This document shows positions 1-11,384 of a DNA stretch of 64,000 nucleotides, piece after piece; within the stretch, counting starts at the first letter, position 1; every line of letters begins with the position of its first letter. Below the pieces are notes generated by a model that saw nothing but the letters and a program-made list of their open reading frames with translations, did not search any database and was not told where the DNA came from. The DNA lies in NCBI GenBank assembly GCA_014529385.2, contig CM043944.1:46014268-46078267 (forward strand), in the 5' to 3' direction. Source of the DNA: Adiantum capillus-veneris. Taxonomy: Eukaryota > Streptophyta > Polypodiopsida > Polypodiales > Pteridaceae. Made by a program: the position numbers and the translations under genes.

Positions 1-267
1 TATCGTCGTGCTCTTCTTCTCGCACTCTCTCTCACGTCGCACTTCCGCTCGTACTCCTTCAGGGTGTTTCAGAAGTAAATACTTGCTACAAGAGTGAAAA
101 CATTGTATGCATACCAATTTCATTGTACCGCCACATGAAGACAAAAAAATAAATAAAGGGGAAAATATTGATTTCATTGAGCATGTTATACATCATTGTC
201 TTGGCATTACTCAACCGGTGTGTATGGTTATAGTCTTTAAGTAGGAGATAGAGTCTTTAAGCTAAGG
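1..267. other. Sequence with no recognised gene
   Basis: The first 60 bases are pyrimidine-rich and the rest is A+T-rich. I see no coding pattern here. The stretch lies downstream of the chromodomain fragment on the minus strand and may be its 3' untranslated or LTR-proximal part, but no LTR edge is visible. Confidence 0.3.
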
Positions 268-830
268 TTACATCATCCATTTTGAATCGTCAAAAGTATA
301 ATTCTTAAACTTGACTAAATACCTACACAAAACCTTACGGTTATGGAGGAGGTTATACTCATGTTGCAAAACCTCATCAAATTTAAGAGGATCTTCATGC
401 ATTGGCTCTATAGGAGGACTCTCTTTATATAACTTCAATAGGATAACATGAAAAGCGTTATGTATCTTCCAATGGGACAAAGGATTAAGCTTATAGGCCT
501 TATCATTAATTGTTTCCTGTATTTGGAATGGTCCATAAGAACAACAAGCTAGTTTTGTATTTAAAAAAATATTTTTAGTTTTCACACATTTTTGAATTCT
601 TACTTACTGTGCACTGAGCCTTTGGAAACTTCATCAAAGCCCAATCACCGTCATTGAATGTGAGAGCACGATATCAATTATATGTAGCTAGCTTTTGTAT
701 ATATTGAGGGTGACTTATGGCATCTTGAGCCTTTTGAAATGCACTTTGCAAATCATGCACATACTCATGAGCAACGAAGATCTTATTATGTGTTCTCAAG
801 ATGGAAGGAACCTTACATCTTTATGGTAGA
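268..830 (-). pseudogene. Ty3/gypsy integrase C-terminus with chromodomain (fragment)
   Basis: Read on the minus strand, the region near 830-600 resembles the end of a gypsy integrase (AHEYVHDLQSAFQKAQ, then NDGDWALMKFPKAQ). It continues into an ORF at 585-268 with the usual C-terminal block (YGPFQIQETINDKAYKLNPL) and a chromodomain-like end (VLCRYLVKFKNYTFDDSKW). In this family the integrase joins cDNA into the genome and the chromodomain steers it to particular chromatin. Stops and frame breaks lie between the two parts and there is no RT or LTR, so this is a dead fragment of a chromovirus-type element. A similar minus-strand chromodomain occurs at 9990-10317. Confidence 0.75.
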
Positions 831-1269
831 AGTATGGACTACGTTATTATATGTATTTTCTAGAAGTGATAGATACTTCTCACATTGATTTCTTTGGTCT
901 ACTTCATTGACATAATTCTTAAGTAGATCCAAAATAGTAGAATTAATAATTTCACGTAACCCATCTAGTTGTGGGTGAAAAACAAAGGAAAAGTTTGACT
1001 TTGGACCTGGCTCAGTTATTGATATTTTAAAACATTTTGTGTTTATGTTTATTCACAAGCAACATGCCATACATATGTACCCTGATATAGTCACAATCAC
1101 ATACAATGTAAGTTGGTCAAGATGTGACTTATGGTATCTCTCTTTACGAGAGCGTGGTACAAGTACCTTGTTGTATGCTTATAGGATAATCTAAGACACA
1201 GACATGGTCTGCACGGGATCATATGCAAGGGGCATACAACACATTCAACTAAGGGGTTTTACTCAGCCC

Positions 1270-1271
<2 letters not shown>
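831..1271. other. Degenerate region, probably decayed gypsy sequence
   Basis: No open frame is maintained. Position next to the integrase fragment suggests decayed internal gypsy sequence up to about 1.0 kb. The rest is A+T-rich and unassigned. Confidence 0.3.

Positions 1272-1309
<38 letters not shown>
1272..1309. repeat. (CT)n microsatellite
   Basis: An uninterrupted CT dinucleotide run of about 38 bp. It is the shortest member of a series of GA/CT arrays in this window. Confidence 0.95.
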
Positions 1310-1312
<3 letters not shown>

Positions 1313-1379
1313 CAACTTCTATGTGGGGAAGGTGAAACTAGGCATGATTTTATTGAAATATTTTTATGTCAATACGGTA

Positions 1380-1984
1380 ACAGTAAGGGCTATGAGCATT
1401 TTGGCATGGCTAAGAGTCATCTGTTTGTAGTCCATTAGTGATTGGCGACTACGTCCCATTTTGCCCATTTCCAAGGCGTCAAGGCTTTGGTGTCATTTTT
1501 CCATAAAAACCTTTTAATAGGTTCCAAGAACTCTCTCCAATTACATTTGGCTATTTTGAGGAGTGGGCTAGTAAAGGCAATGTAAGGGATCATGAAAGAT
1601 TTTACCACTCTAACCTGGCTAGGGAAGGGCAGATGCACATACTCCCACCTTCTCATTTTTCTCCTGACATTTTCTAAGACCTGGGGGGACTCTTAGATGA
1701 AAAAGCTTACCTTTCGAGACAATCTCACTTGTCCAGAAAGATTGGTCGAACGAGTCGTTCTCTAACAAAGAGATCAACCTTGATTTCTCAATATTGCATT
1801 TTGATTTTGAGGCAACGACAAAAGTTTGCACAATCTCAAGAGACTTCCGAAAAACGTGGGGGCAAGCTTTTAAGAAGACGAGTGAGTCATCCGTGAATAA
1901 CTTGGCTAGGAGTTGGTTGTTGTTGGGCAAGGCCAACCCTTGAATCTCCCCTCTTGAAGGGTCCATGTAAGCATGATGATGCAT
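1380..1984 (-). pseudogene. LINE reverse-transcriptase fragment
   Basis: Two overlapping minus-strand ORFs (1984-1619 and 1656-1435) match the RT C-terminus of the LINE at 56.6-62.1 kb. The first carries LFTDDSLVFLKACP, equivalent to LFADDSLLFLKACP there, so the catalytic FADD has become FTDD. It then has CNIEKSRLISL. The second carries RRWEYVHLPFPSQVRVV and SFMIPYIAFTSPLLKIAKC. A frameshift separates them. No endonuclease or poly(A) end is present. This is a 5'- and 3'-truncated scrap of the same LINE family. Confidence 0.85.
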
Positions 1985-3464
1985 ACTCCAAGGTGTGGAG
2001 CTATGTCAAAAAGAGGGATCCTTCTTACTTCAATGCGGATAGTGTGTGCATTTTCTCCACATTCAGTTCTCCTCTTTAGAGTGACGAGCTACATAGATGG
2101 AATAATTTTTCCATAAATGATGGATACCTACTCCACAAGGGGAGAGTTTGTGTACTGACAAACGTAGACATTCAACACCAAATTCTTTATGAATGTCATG
2201 AAAATCCTAGTGCTAGGCACCCAAGCACAAAGAAAACTTATGGACTCATACGACGACAATTTTACTAGCAAGGTTTACATGGGTATGTTCAAAACCATGT
2301 CTTGCCTTGCCAAAATGTCAAGTTAACAAAGCAGAGTGCCTGGCAGGAGGTCTCTTGCATCTGTTCAAGTTTCCCAATGGAAAATGAAGAGAGTATATCA
2401 ATGGATTTCATAGTGGACCTACCAACCACCATACATAGACATGACTTAATATGGGTGATTGTGGGTTGGTTAACTAAACTTTTTTAGTTTATTCTAAGTA
2501 AGTCCACTCTTAAAACTCCAGAGTTAGTAAAGCTATATGTTGACAATCTATATAAATTATGGATTTCCCATTAATATTGAGAATGATCAGGACTTTAGGT
2601 TTAACAGTCACTTCTGGAGGGCTATTTTAAACACATGGGAACACAACTCAATATTAGTATTGCAGATTATCCAAAAACGGACGGGCAGACTAAACGAGTT
2701 AATCAAGTGCTAAGAATATGATACAAGCATACATTAGCAAGAAGCAATCTGATTAAGAAGATTACCTCCCTCTTTTAGAGTTTGCTTATAATAGTGCTTA
2801 GCATGTTACAATATTCTTTAGTCCTTTCATGCTTATGTATGGGTTTCAACCTGGATCGCCAGTTATGGTGGGGTTAGCTACTGAGAAAATTTAGCAAGTC
2901 AAGGATTTTATCCAAGATCATATGGATATGCTAAAAATTAATCGTCAAAATGTTCGACAAGCATAGGATTGATACAAAAAGTATGATGATGAGCAATGTG
3001 CAACAAGTCACCTTCATGGAAGAAGAAGAGGTATTCTTACATGTTCTAGAGCATTTGTAAAGTCTAAAAAATGGTCCAGCACCTAAATTATCTCCTAAAT
3101 ATTTTGGGCTTTATAAAATACTCAAGTGAGTTGGTGATATGGCTTACAAGCTTTCTTTATTCGTGCACTCTCGTATCCATCGGGTTTTTCAGGTAAGTCG
3201 TTTATGTAAATGCTAGCATAGGGATGATAATGTAGTCAATCATTAGATTCTCATCAATTACATTGAACCTTCAACTCAGCCGTATAAACCCATTCGTAAT
3301 TATGTCATCATGGTCATCATCAAGCATTAGTTAAGTGGAAAGATAGACTTGAAGAAGGTGCCACTTGGGAAACATTAGTGCTCTTAAGAAACATTAGTGC
3401 TCTTAAGAAGAATTACTCTAACTTTGTTTTTGAGGACAAAAATACTTCTCCATGGGGGAGGTAA
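1985..3464 (+). pseudogene. Ty3/gypsy integrase, zinc domain to chromodomain (degenerate)
   Basis: Across all three forward frames one can follow an integrase: an N-terminal stretch (NDGYLLHKGRVCV), the HHCC zinc module (ILYECHENPSARHPSTKKTYG, later LPCQN), core pieces around 2380-2700 (SMDFIVDLPTTIHRHDLIWV) and a chromodomain-like end near 3330-3370 (VKWKDRLEEGATWETL). Many frameshifts and stops show that it cannot encode protein. The fragment runs directly into a G-rich tract (ccatgggggaggtaa, about 3451-3464) that looks like a polypurine tract, followed by an LTR-like edge. Confidence 0.75.
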
Positions 3465-3570
3465 TGTGAGGCCAAGGGTAAGGAGTGGACCAGCACACAG
3501 GTATTGACTATAAAATTAGGCAGGTAGGCTAGGTGGAGTATCGGGTTCCACACACCCTTGCCTCACATGT
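3465..3570 (+). repeat. Gypsy 3' LTR edge (fragment)
   Basis: Starts with TGTGAGGCCAAGGG immediately after a purine-rich tract and the chromodomain, as a 3' LTR should. The same sequence occurs in reverse complement at 48404-48487 next to a gypsy gag remnant, sharing GTGAGGCCAAGGG near one end and GGTGGAGTATCGGG near the other. Two independent copies abutting gypsy remnants support an LTR terminus. The far end cannot be placed. Confidence 0.6.
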
Positions 3571-3649
3571 TACCTCAAATTAGCCATCAAAGTCTTGTAT
3601 GATCTCCTATCCCACTCCTCACCTCACCGATTTGAGAATCCTCGTGTCA

Positions 3650-4515
3650 GAATGTATATTATAGGGCAACAATTTTCCGGTGTGATAGTCGATGGTGGAT
3701 CTATCATCACGAGTTTAGGTCTCTAGCCTACCCAACTAGCTATGTTCACAATTACTTTGGCTGCCAAAGGACAATCTACCCTTCAATCATAATGGACAAG
3801 GTGCCTCTCCAAGTGAAAGACTTCACTTTCAGCTTGGATTTTGTTGTGGTTCACCTTCCCTAGGTCGAAAGTGGCTCCTTGTTCATTGGTAGACCGGGCT
3901 ATAGCACACTAAGGTGCTACATGAGTGGAGAAATGACACAATGTGGATTCATACTCCTGGATCCCCACCAATGTAACCTATTTGACTTGAATGAGGGTGG
4001 ATCGATCCAGTGGTGCACCATAGTTCTTTCTGAGTAGAGTCCAACCTCAAACCGAAATAGCCTCCTCCACTTGATAGCCCAGAGGAAGACCCGTTTGAGT
4101 GCTTGGAAGCTACCAAGTCTATGCCTTGTTATATGGTCTCTATTTCAATCGTTGCCCGAGGATACTTCATCTTCTAGTGTCCATATAGTCGCTAGACCTA
4201 GTGTGCCCCGTAGCCCAAAAATAGGTGTCAAAGTCATAGACGATAACAACTCAGATGCTCTTATGGTGGAAACCATTGAGCTCGGTGAGCCTTTGAAGGA
4301 GCATAAAAGAGAGAACAAATCTCAATTTCATGGATGGTTTCAATGGCTACAGCCAGTTGGGGATCCATCTTGATGACCACATCAAGACTACTTTTGCGAC
4401 TCCTTGGGGAATCTTCATCTACAAAAAAATCGCTTTTGGACTGAAAAATTCTCCACCTTCATTCAATCATATGGTCTACATCTACTTTTGTCCCTTGCTC
4501 ATTGATCATCTTTGA
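3650..4515 (+). pseudogene. Ty3/gypsy protease-to-RT fragment
   Basis: A decayed plus-strand pol segment. Near 3660-3730 a translation contains GVIVDGGSIITSLGL, resembling the retropepsin active-site region of plant gypsy elements. The ORF at 4330-4515 matches the gypsy RT core: MDGFNGYSQLGIHLDDHIKT, then TPWGIF and FGLKNSPPSFNHMV (family form roughly PFGLKNAxATFQ). The YxDD catalytic box and everything downstream are missing. The 4071-4373 ORF lies between protease and RT. The sequence ends just before the copia LTR at 4573. Confidence 0.7.
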
Positions 4516-4572
4516 ATCTTCATGGAAAAATGTTAGAAAATCTAATACTTCCTTTAGATTCAATTGAATTTT

Positions 4573-4710
4573 TGTTATCATATATGTGGTAGTGATGTGT
4601 GTGAACAACTTAGGACCGTCGGACCATCTTTTCCCTCACTAGGAGGTTTTTTCCCTGTTCATTGTATATGTGCCCATCATTCTAGGGCTAGCTTATCTTA
4701 CTTTCTTCGA
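4573..4710 (+). repeat. 5' LTR remnant of the deleted copia element
   Basis: Begins tgttatcatatatgtgg and is a direct repeat of 8087-8215. The first TG fits a canonical LTR start. The right edge is lost and no primer-binding site is recognisable after it. Confidence 0.65.
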
Positions 4711-4989
4711 TTTTGGCAAGCTTTGGTGAGTGTTAGTAGGTTGGTTAGTATTTTGGGGGAGTAGGAGAGTTCTAAGAGCTAAGTATGCTCAAAATTTTGA
4801 TTCGAGCTCATTTCGGCCTCCAATTCCACTATAGGCAGTATTGCACATGCAATTTTGCCTTTTTGTGCAAAATATTTGTCAAAGCATTTTTTTTGTAGAA
4901 CAAGTCCCTTATAGTCCTCTGTGGGTTGTGCTATATAGCACGTGTTAGTCCTGCTTCATTTTCCTCTTTTTGGGTAGTCTTTACAACAG

Positions 4990-5870
4990 ATGGAGTCACT
5001 TGCCATGACTTTAACAACACAAATGTGTTCAAGATGTTCGTTGTTGAGGATAAAGTGGACGGGGATAACTACCCAATGTGGGCTTACATGATGACACATG
5101 CTCTCGTGTCAAAGGGCCTATGGAATGTTGTGCAAGTCATTAATGTATGTTTGCCTTCTGTGAATAGAGGCTCTATCGAGGATGTTGCAGGTTCTGGCAG
5201 GTTTGTTGGTGCTAGAGTTGTTTTGCCTACGTTTGAGTAGTCTTGTTGGGATGTTAGAGATGTGTAGGCTCATGCATTGATTGCATTATCTTTGAAGCGC
5301 ACTATTACTCCTGACATTCGCTTAGCAAAATCAACCAAACAGGCTTGGGATACTATCGTTGATCTTTATGCAAGTCGTAAAGGCTGAAATTGCATTGTTG
5401 CATAAAGAGCTGGAGTCAAAGATTATGCAAGAGGAAGATGACATGGAAACTTTCCTTGCTGGTATCAAGGATATTGATGAGCAACTCATTTTTGTAGGTA
5501 AAGTCATTTCTGATAATCCACTTGTGCATATTGTTCTCGATGCATTGCTAGATTCTTATTAGACTTTTGCTAGTACTTGGAGACTTATGACCCAAAGAAA
5601 CCCTCAAGCTATCAAGTTTGATGCATTGTTTATATTGTTGTTACAAAAGTCACTCTGAAGAAAGAACAGGACTGGACAACGTGTAATTGAACAAGCTTTT
5701 GTTACTACTCAAAGAAATAGTGGTAGCAGCAAATGTAGCCACTTCTCATGGTTCTTCAGTGAGTAGCAAATCATTTGTTCCTAATGCTTCTACTGGCAGC
5801 ACCTCGTCTAGGCTAATGATCACTTGATAAAGCAATGCCCTAAGATGAAGGCAAAAGACGCCAAGAAGAA
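4990..5870 (+). pseudogene. Copia gag remnant (UBN2-like)
   Basis: The segment from about 5040 reads as a copia Gag N-terminus (KVDGDNYPMWAYMMTHALVS, then GLWNVV), and near 5340 the family-typical TKQAWDTIVDLYAS. The ORF at 5359-5562 continues with MQEEDDMETFLAGIKDIDEQ. A weak nucleocapsid end (HLIKQCPK) occurs near 5820-5850. Gag would form the virus-like particle around the element RNA. Internal stops and shifts disable it. Confidence 0.7.
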
Positions 5871-6039
5871 ATAGGTTGGATCCACTACAAGTGCAGCTAT
5901 TGTGAATCTTCTGGGAAAGGAGATTATGATGTTGATGTAGATGCAGAGTGGGAATTTAGTGTAGAGTGTACTTATAATCCTTCTGTCGATGATGCATGTA
6001 TGTCAGTTTTGCAGATTCACATGTGTGCTGCTATAAAGC

Positions 6040-8010
6040 ACAATATTTCACATGGTTACAGTTATGAAAGCAAAGGTTACAAGCCATACCATCCACAAAC
6101 AAAACATATCTTAGTTGCATGAGATGTTGTGTTTGTGGAAGATTCTACTCAGCCTTTTTTATCATGTACTAGAGATAGCAATTTAAGCTCATAGGATATT
6201 TATGACACTTTGTTGCCGCCTTTTAATGGTGGAGACTTGAATGTAAACTCCAATGAGGCACATATATAGCCTATGGGGATTTCTGAAAATATTATCGACC
6301 AGCCTATTACTGATGTAGATGTACATGATGTGGAAAGGGATGAAAATGAGGAGGCTAGAGGTATGCCAAAATGGATGGTGCATACTTTGCATGATGATAA
6401 ATTTGATGCACCTATGTCTAGTCGTACTCGTTTAAGTTCTCGCCATGCATCTTATGCGTCAGATTGTTATGCTTTGGCTGTTTCTAGTTTATGTGATGAG
6501 GAGGAACCTCTTTCTTTTGATGAAGCATAGAATGTTGAAAATTGGATGGCTACCATGCAATCAGAATATGATGCACTTATAGAAAATGACACCTAGAATT
6601 TATGTGATTTGCCTCCTGGAAAAAAGGCCATTAGTAGAAAGTAAGGTTACAAATTGAAATGTAAGCTGCATGGTGAGATTGATCGCTACAAGGCTAGACT
6701 TGTTGCAAAAGGTTATGCACAACAAAAAGGCATTGATTATGAAGGGACCTTTTCTCCCACTTGTTGTATACCTATTGTTTGTTTTCTATATGCATTGGCG
6801 GCTCATTTTGGGTGGAATGTACATCAATCAAACATTGTTACTACTTTCTTAAATGGTGATATATTTGAGGAAGTTTATGTAATGCAGCCTCCCAGTTTTA
6901 TCAAGAAAGGGCAAGAAAATAAATTGTGAAAATGTAAGAAAGGTTTTATGGGTTGATGCAGACTCCTCATGCTTGGTATGAGAAAGCTAACATTTGGTTG
7001 AACAAGGCTTTTGTAACAATCCATTTGGAAGCACTTTGCATGTCAATCATGAGGGTGATGTATATATCATCCTTATTCTATACGTAAATGATTTGCTGAT
7101 TGCTGGTTCAAATGAGACACATATTGTTGAATTCAAGACTGATTTGAATGGTACTTTCAAGAAAAAATTCTTGGGGCTTTTGCATCATTACTTTGGCATA
7201 CAGTTTAAGTAGCCTGATGGAGCTATTGCCTTGTGTCAACAAACAAGCTACATAGAGACATTACTATGTAAATTTGGCCTTGAGGAATGCAAAACTATTG
7301 CTACTCCAATGGAAATAGGTTCCAAATTAATTCTTCATGATGCTAGTGATCTTTTTGATGTCATCGTTTATCAGTCAATACCTTACTTATGTATACATGC
7401 AATACGAGGCCAAATATTCAATTTATAGTCTCACTAGTCAGCAAATTTATGCATAGCCTAGGGTCTAAGCATTGGCAATAGAGTGTTAAGAGGATATTTT
7501 GTTACTTGAGTAGCACTTTACATCTTGGGTTTTTTGGGGATCATTGTTGCCGCACAGTGGGCTGGTTATTATGACACGCAAGTGTCCACAAGTGGTTTTT
7601 ATTTCATGCTCCTCTATTCATGCATATCATGGTTGAGCAAGAAGCAACCTACTATGGCCACTTCCAATTGGGAAGCTGAGTACAAGGTAGTCTTCATAGC
7701 TACGATTGAGTGTGTATGGCTCACACACCTTATGGTGGCTGATTTGGGCGTTGGACTGGACATTGCTAACGTCATCTACACTGATAGTCAGAGCGCATTG
7801 ACAATTCAGAGGAACCCAATTCTTCATGCTCACACAAAGCACATTGAGGTCCATTATCACTATATAAGAGAGAGACTCTCAGCAAGAAATATCGGCTTGG
7901 CTTATGTACCGACACAGGAAAACCTTGCAACTCTATTCACAAATGCATTGCTTTGTGAGAAGTGCAAAGCTTTCCACAAATCTTTGGGCTTGCTTTCCTT
8001 TATGGATTAA
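6040..8010 (+). pseudogene. Copia RT and RNase H remnant
   Basis: Starts in the linker that normally follows integrase (KPYHPQTKHILVA, about 6080-6120). It continues through the RT N-terminus (YKARLVAKGYAQQKGIDYEG, 6688-6750), the catalytic box (LYVNDLLIAGSNE near 7079-7115, where the usual VDD is VND) and RNase H (ADLGVGLDIANVIYTDSQSA at about 7740-7800, then HTKHIEVHYHYIRE). The first RT aspartate is replaced by asparagine, a loss of a catalytic residue in addition to the stops. RNase H (7525-8010) is the longest intact frame, 161 codons. Confidence 0.85.
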
Positions 8011-8086
8011 TCATTTCCTTTGAGCATTGCACTTCCCTATACACTACGTGCCAACTCTCATTCATCGCATCACTCCACTGTGGATT

Positions 8087-8290
8087 TGTAACCATATATG
8101 TGGCAGTGATGTGTGTGAACACACTTAGGACCGTCGGGGCATTTTTCCCTCACTAGGAGGTTTTTTCCCCAAGCATTGTATATAGGCCCATCATCCTAGG
8201 GCTAACTTATCTTTCTATTGTGCATTGAGCAATGTACTCTCCGTTGTGTGCCTTGAGTTTCTTCATCTTCTCCAAGTTGTGTGTGCCCTT
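8087..8290 (+). repeat. 3' LTR of the deleted copia element
   Basis: Begins tgtaaccatatatgtggc about 75 bp after the RNase H stop and repeats the 4573 segment. It extends about 75 bp further than the 5' copy (through cattgagcaatgtactctcc), so this copy better represents the LTR. The right end is placed only approximately. Confidence 0.6.
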
Positions 8291-9989
8291 CAACCCTAAT
8301 TCCAATAATTTTAACTTATGAAAAGAGAGATTTTTCCTTAAGGGAATTCTTAAGAAGAGACTAGAGATTGTGTGGAGCTGATTTCTTTACACATTTACAC
8401 ATTAGAACATTAAAATCATGCACATAATTCAAAGAGAATACCACAATTAAGATTGACAACTTAATGAGGACCGGATTTGCGTGGATTCAATCTCCCCTCC
8501 AAAAGGTCTTTGTATTACAATTCTATCTCAAAGAGAACTTTGATTACAACATAACTTGTGCTCTTGCGAACCTTTTCTCAAACCAAGAAGATGGTGCTCT
8601 TTAAGATTCCACGGCGTAACCCTCCTTCCCAAGCCCTAAATTTCATAGCGGGGACAAAGAACTGTGGGATAAGAGGTATATGATGGTGAAAGAAGTATTT
8701 TTCAAGAAAGTGAAATTTTACTTCATATATGCTTACTCCATGGACAAGCTCTTAGTATAGCTTAGCATAATTGAGTAGTAGAAGTTGATGAAAAAGAAGA
8801 AGATGAAGCTTTCACTTGCTTGGATTTGCATCCATAGCCAAGTGTTTGAACATAGATACCACCTCTTAAGCACCCACGTGAGAGGGAGAAAGGAGTACTT
8901 GTTTGGCCACTCTTGGCACTCGAGAAAATGAAAATGAGGGTGAGAGGAAGCAAAATCCATTCAGCCTTTGATTTTGTATTCATGAAAAATTGCTAAGAGT
9001 CTTCAAATGGAATGTTTACCATATGCTTTTCTCTGTCACTTATTGAAACCCATAAAGTTACCCTTTAATTATTTAGCTCGGATGCAGGACTTTTGTACAA
9101 ATTTTGGAGGCTTTATGAAGTTGACCCGGGCTACAACATACTTGCTAATTTAGGATTTTCTAAATTAGGATGGACTTTGGTAAAAATAAAACTCATTCTT
9201 GGGCTTTAAAACTTCACCTCCTATGCAAAACCTTAGAAGAGTGCTTTGAAGGTGCCACCAAGATACTCCCAAAACCTGCTAAATTTGGACTGTTTGTGGA
9301 AAGTTAAAAATTTACCCTAAGGTTTCCCAAACTTCATACTTGGAGTCTAATAAGTTATTTTAATGACTTTAGCTACTTTCTATTTTTATACTCCTATAAT
9401 TGTTCTAGGTCATCTCCTTTTAGACACATAAAATTGTTCTAGGTCATGTCCTTTGTCCTATACCTTTGAACAAGGCTTCAGAGGATATATTCATCCTTCC
9501 TTGACATGCCTATGACTAAAATAACTAAATAGCAACTGCCCTTGTTCTTTTATGGACTTCTCCCCTTTTGGTCCCAAGCCTTTGAATGGGCTGGTCCATA
9601 AGCGCTTAAATCAACTTTACTTGTTCTAATTTTTTTCTCCGGACTTAAATGGACATATTAAGATGGAAAACACTTTTAGATGGTTAGAAATTAAATTTCA
9701 TGAAAATACCTCTCCCTTGAGATCATAAGCATCCTTGACTATGGAGTAGGGAAAATAAAATCATAGCTAGTCATGTTGCTTTGGGTAGAGGATGCCTTTT
9801 ACCTGTCGACAATCTTCAATAGTGGTGACTAACTCCACTTGGTGCTTGGAAGACTTAGCTGTCACAAACATGTTTTTTTTGAACCCTAATTATCTTTCCT
9901 AGTAGATTGGCAAGGTCTACTAGGTGCTTGAGACACTGAGTTGCCACAAGCATGATTCATGGCATGCATACACTTGGAACTTATGAGCA
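8291..9989. other. Non-coding sequence, no gene recognised
   Basis: A+T-rich with no sustained coding frame. Near its right end are two diverged direct copies of a roughly 32-bp segment (ggtgcttggaagacttagct near 9841, ggtgcttgagacactgagtt near 9920). These may belong to the 3' untranslated part of the adjacent minus-strand gypsy fragment. The minus-strand ORFs at 8733-8983 have no recognisable similarity and are serine/phenylalanine-rich, so I do not call them genes. Confidence 0.4.
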
Positions 9990-10317
9990 TTTAAAAGAAA
10001 TCTTAGAGTCAAAACAAGTCAAAATTATTTACAAAACATACTTGTTCTTACCTTTGACAAGAGTCATGCCGGGTATTTACAAGGTTTACAATATCCTTTG
10101 GCTTGATGTCTTGTATCCACCTTGCATCTTCAAAAGGATAGTTCTTAAATTTGACAAGATATCGTCCGATAGTCTTACCACTTCTTAAAACCTTGTCTTC
10201 ATGTTGTAGAATTCTCTCTGGTTGCAAGATCTCTTCTTGGACTTCAAAATTACGTGGTTCTTCAAATTTTGGTCCTTTGGATGGCTTACCCTTATAAGGT
10301 TTCAAGAGGCTCACATG
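9990..10317 (-). pseudogene. Gypsy chromodomain fragment
   Basis: Minus-strand translation gives a clear integrase tail plus chromodomain: THVSLLKPYKGKPSKGPKFE, then PERILQHEDKVLRSGKTIGR and YLVKFKNYPFEDARWIQD. It is much closer to the family consensus than the copy at 268-585. The ORF continues upstream to 10407 only by running into copia LTR sequence (from 10318), so the first 30 or so codons of that ORF are chimeric and not integrase. No other part of this element survives next to it. Confidence 0.8.
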
Positions 10318-10519
10318 GGTGAGGATGGATCCCCATGCACGTGCGTGCAGGAAGGGGGAAGGAGAAGAGGAGACAGGGAAAGCTTTCTTGCGGAAACACA
10401 CATTCAAGAAATTTTGTGTGTATCCTTTATTCTTTATGTATATAAAATTAATACAAGGGTTAGTAAGTTAGTGAGGGTAGGGGGTGTTTAGGTGGCTAGC
10501 ACAGGGCCTTTACCCAACA
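10318..10519 (-). repeat. Copia 3' LTR (minus strand)
   Basis: On the minus strand, RNase H is followed by the purine tract aagtgggaga and then TGTTGGGTAAAGGCC, a standard copia 3' LTR junction. The sequence matches 49485-49696 in the same context, sharing ggaagggggaaggagaagag and ggcctttacccaacaatctc. About 202 bp is inferred from the point where similarity to the other copy stops, where the gypsy fragment begins. Confidence 0.65.
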
Positions 10520-11372
10520 ATCTCCCACTTAAAGCCAATGTGGCCGTTAGTGGCGACTAAAGCTAGTATGTATACCTTGAAGCTTGACAATTTCACCCTT
10601 GCACAAATATGTTCACCCTACACCATTAACTCGATGCAATGTACAAACGGTTTTGAAGTTAGGCTCTTCCTAAGAGCATCTAGTGGATTGTCATCATTGC
10701 AGAATTTGACAAGCTCCAAATGCTTATTTGTCAACACATCCCAAATGAGATGATACCTCACCTCAATGTGTTTTGACATGGAGTGAAACATGGCATTCCT
10801 TGCCAAAGCAATGGCCCTTTGACTATCACAATGCAAATATAGAACATGCTAAATGTCTAGATCTCCCACTAAATGAGCCAACCATATAGATTCTTTGTTG
10901 GCATCTAATGTTGTAAAGTTAGCCTATGTAGTGGAATAAGACATACACTCTTGGAGAGATGATCTCTAAGAATGGATTCTCCTGCAAACATGAAAATGTA
11001 GTGCGACGTAGATCTCCTATTGTCTTTGAAACTCGCATAATTTGCATCCATGTAACCAACAAAAAATGCATCACTGTTACCAAAGTATAAACACCTACTT
11101 GTTATACCCTTTGAGTTTTTAAGGATGTGTTTCGCCGCTATCCAATGATGCTTGCCAGGATTAACCAGATACCAACTAATTACCCCCATTGCAAATGCAA
11201 TGTCTGGCCTTGTAGCTACCATAGCATAAATATGACTACCTACACCTAACAAACATGGCACACTTGCCATTTTTTCTCTTTCAACATCTGACTTGGGAAA
11301 ATCTTCCTTGCTAAGTTTCAAATATGACTGGCATTTTTGGTATTTGCCTCCAACGGTGGAAATTGGCATAAG
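10520..11372 (-). pseudogene. Copia RNase H and RT-RH linker (fragment)
   Basis: Minus-strand ORFs at 11369-10905 and 10836-10618 align along the end of the better-preserved copia pol at 28.6-29.3 kb. Shared blocks are SYLKLSKEDFPKSD, YAMVATRPDIAFAMGVIS, GYMDANYASFKDNRRSTS, then HCDSQRAIALARNAMFHSMS and KHIEVRYHLIWDVL. Frame breaks near 10840-10905 and 10930-10960 separate them. The upstream RT part lies beyond an inserted segment (11385-12105). Confidence 0.85.
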
Positions 11373-11384
11373 ATTCCTAGTCTA

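Larger units (their letters stand above)
4573..8290 (+). mobile_element. Internally deleted Ty1/copia element with related LTR pieces
   Basis: Two direct-repeat segments bracket gag and pol remnants. The copy at 4573-4710 and the copy at 8087-8215 share long stretches, for example ggtagtgatgtgtgtgaac / ggcagtgatgtgtgtgaac and ctcactaggaggttttttcc. Between them lie gag (about 4990-5870), then directly the linker and RT (from about 6040) and RNase H (to 8010). Protease and integrase core, normally more than 1 kb, are absent. Many stops and frameshifts are present. The 5' LTR similarity stops earlier than the 3' copy, so its right end is deleted or diverged. Confidence 0.8.

Noticed and set aside
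10048-10407. 119-codon minus-strand ORF as a single integrase-tail gene
   Set aside because: Its first 30 or so codons are copia LTR sequence. The ORF is a chance fusion across a junction between two elements.
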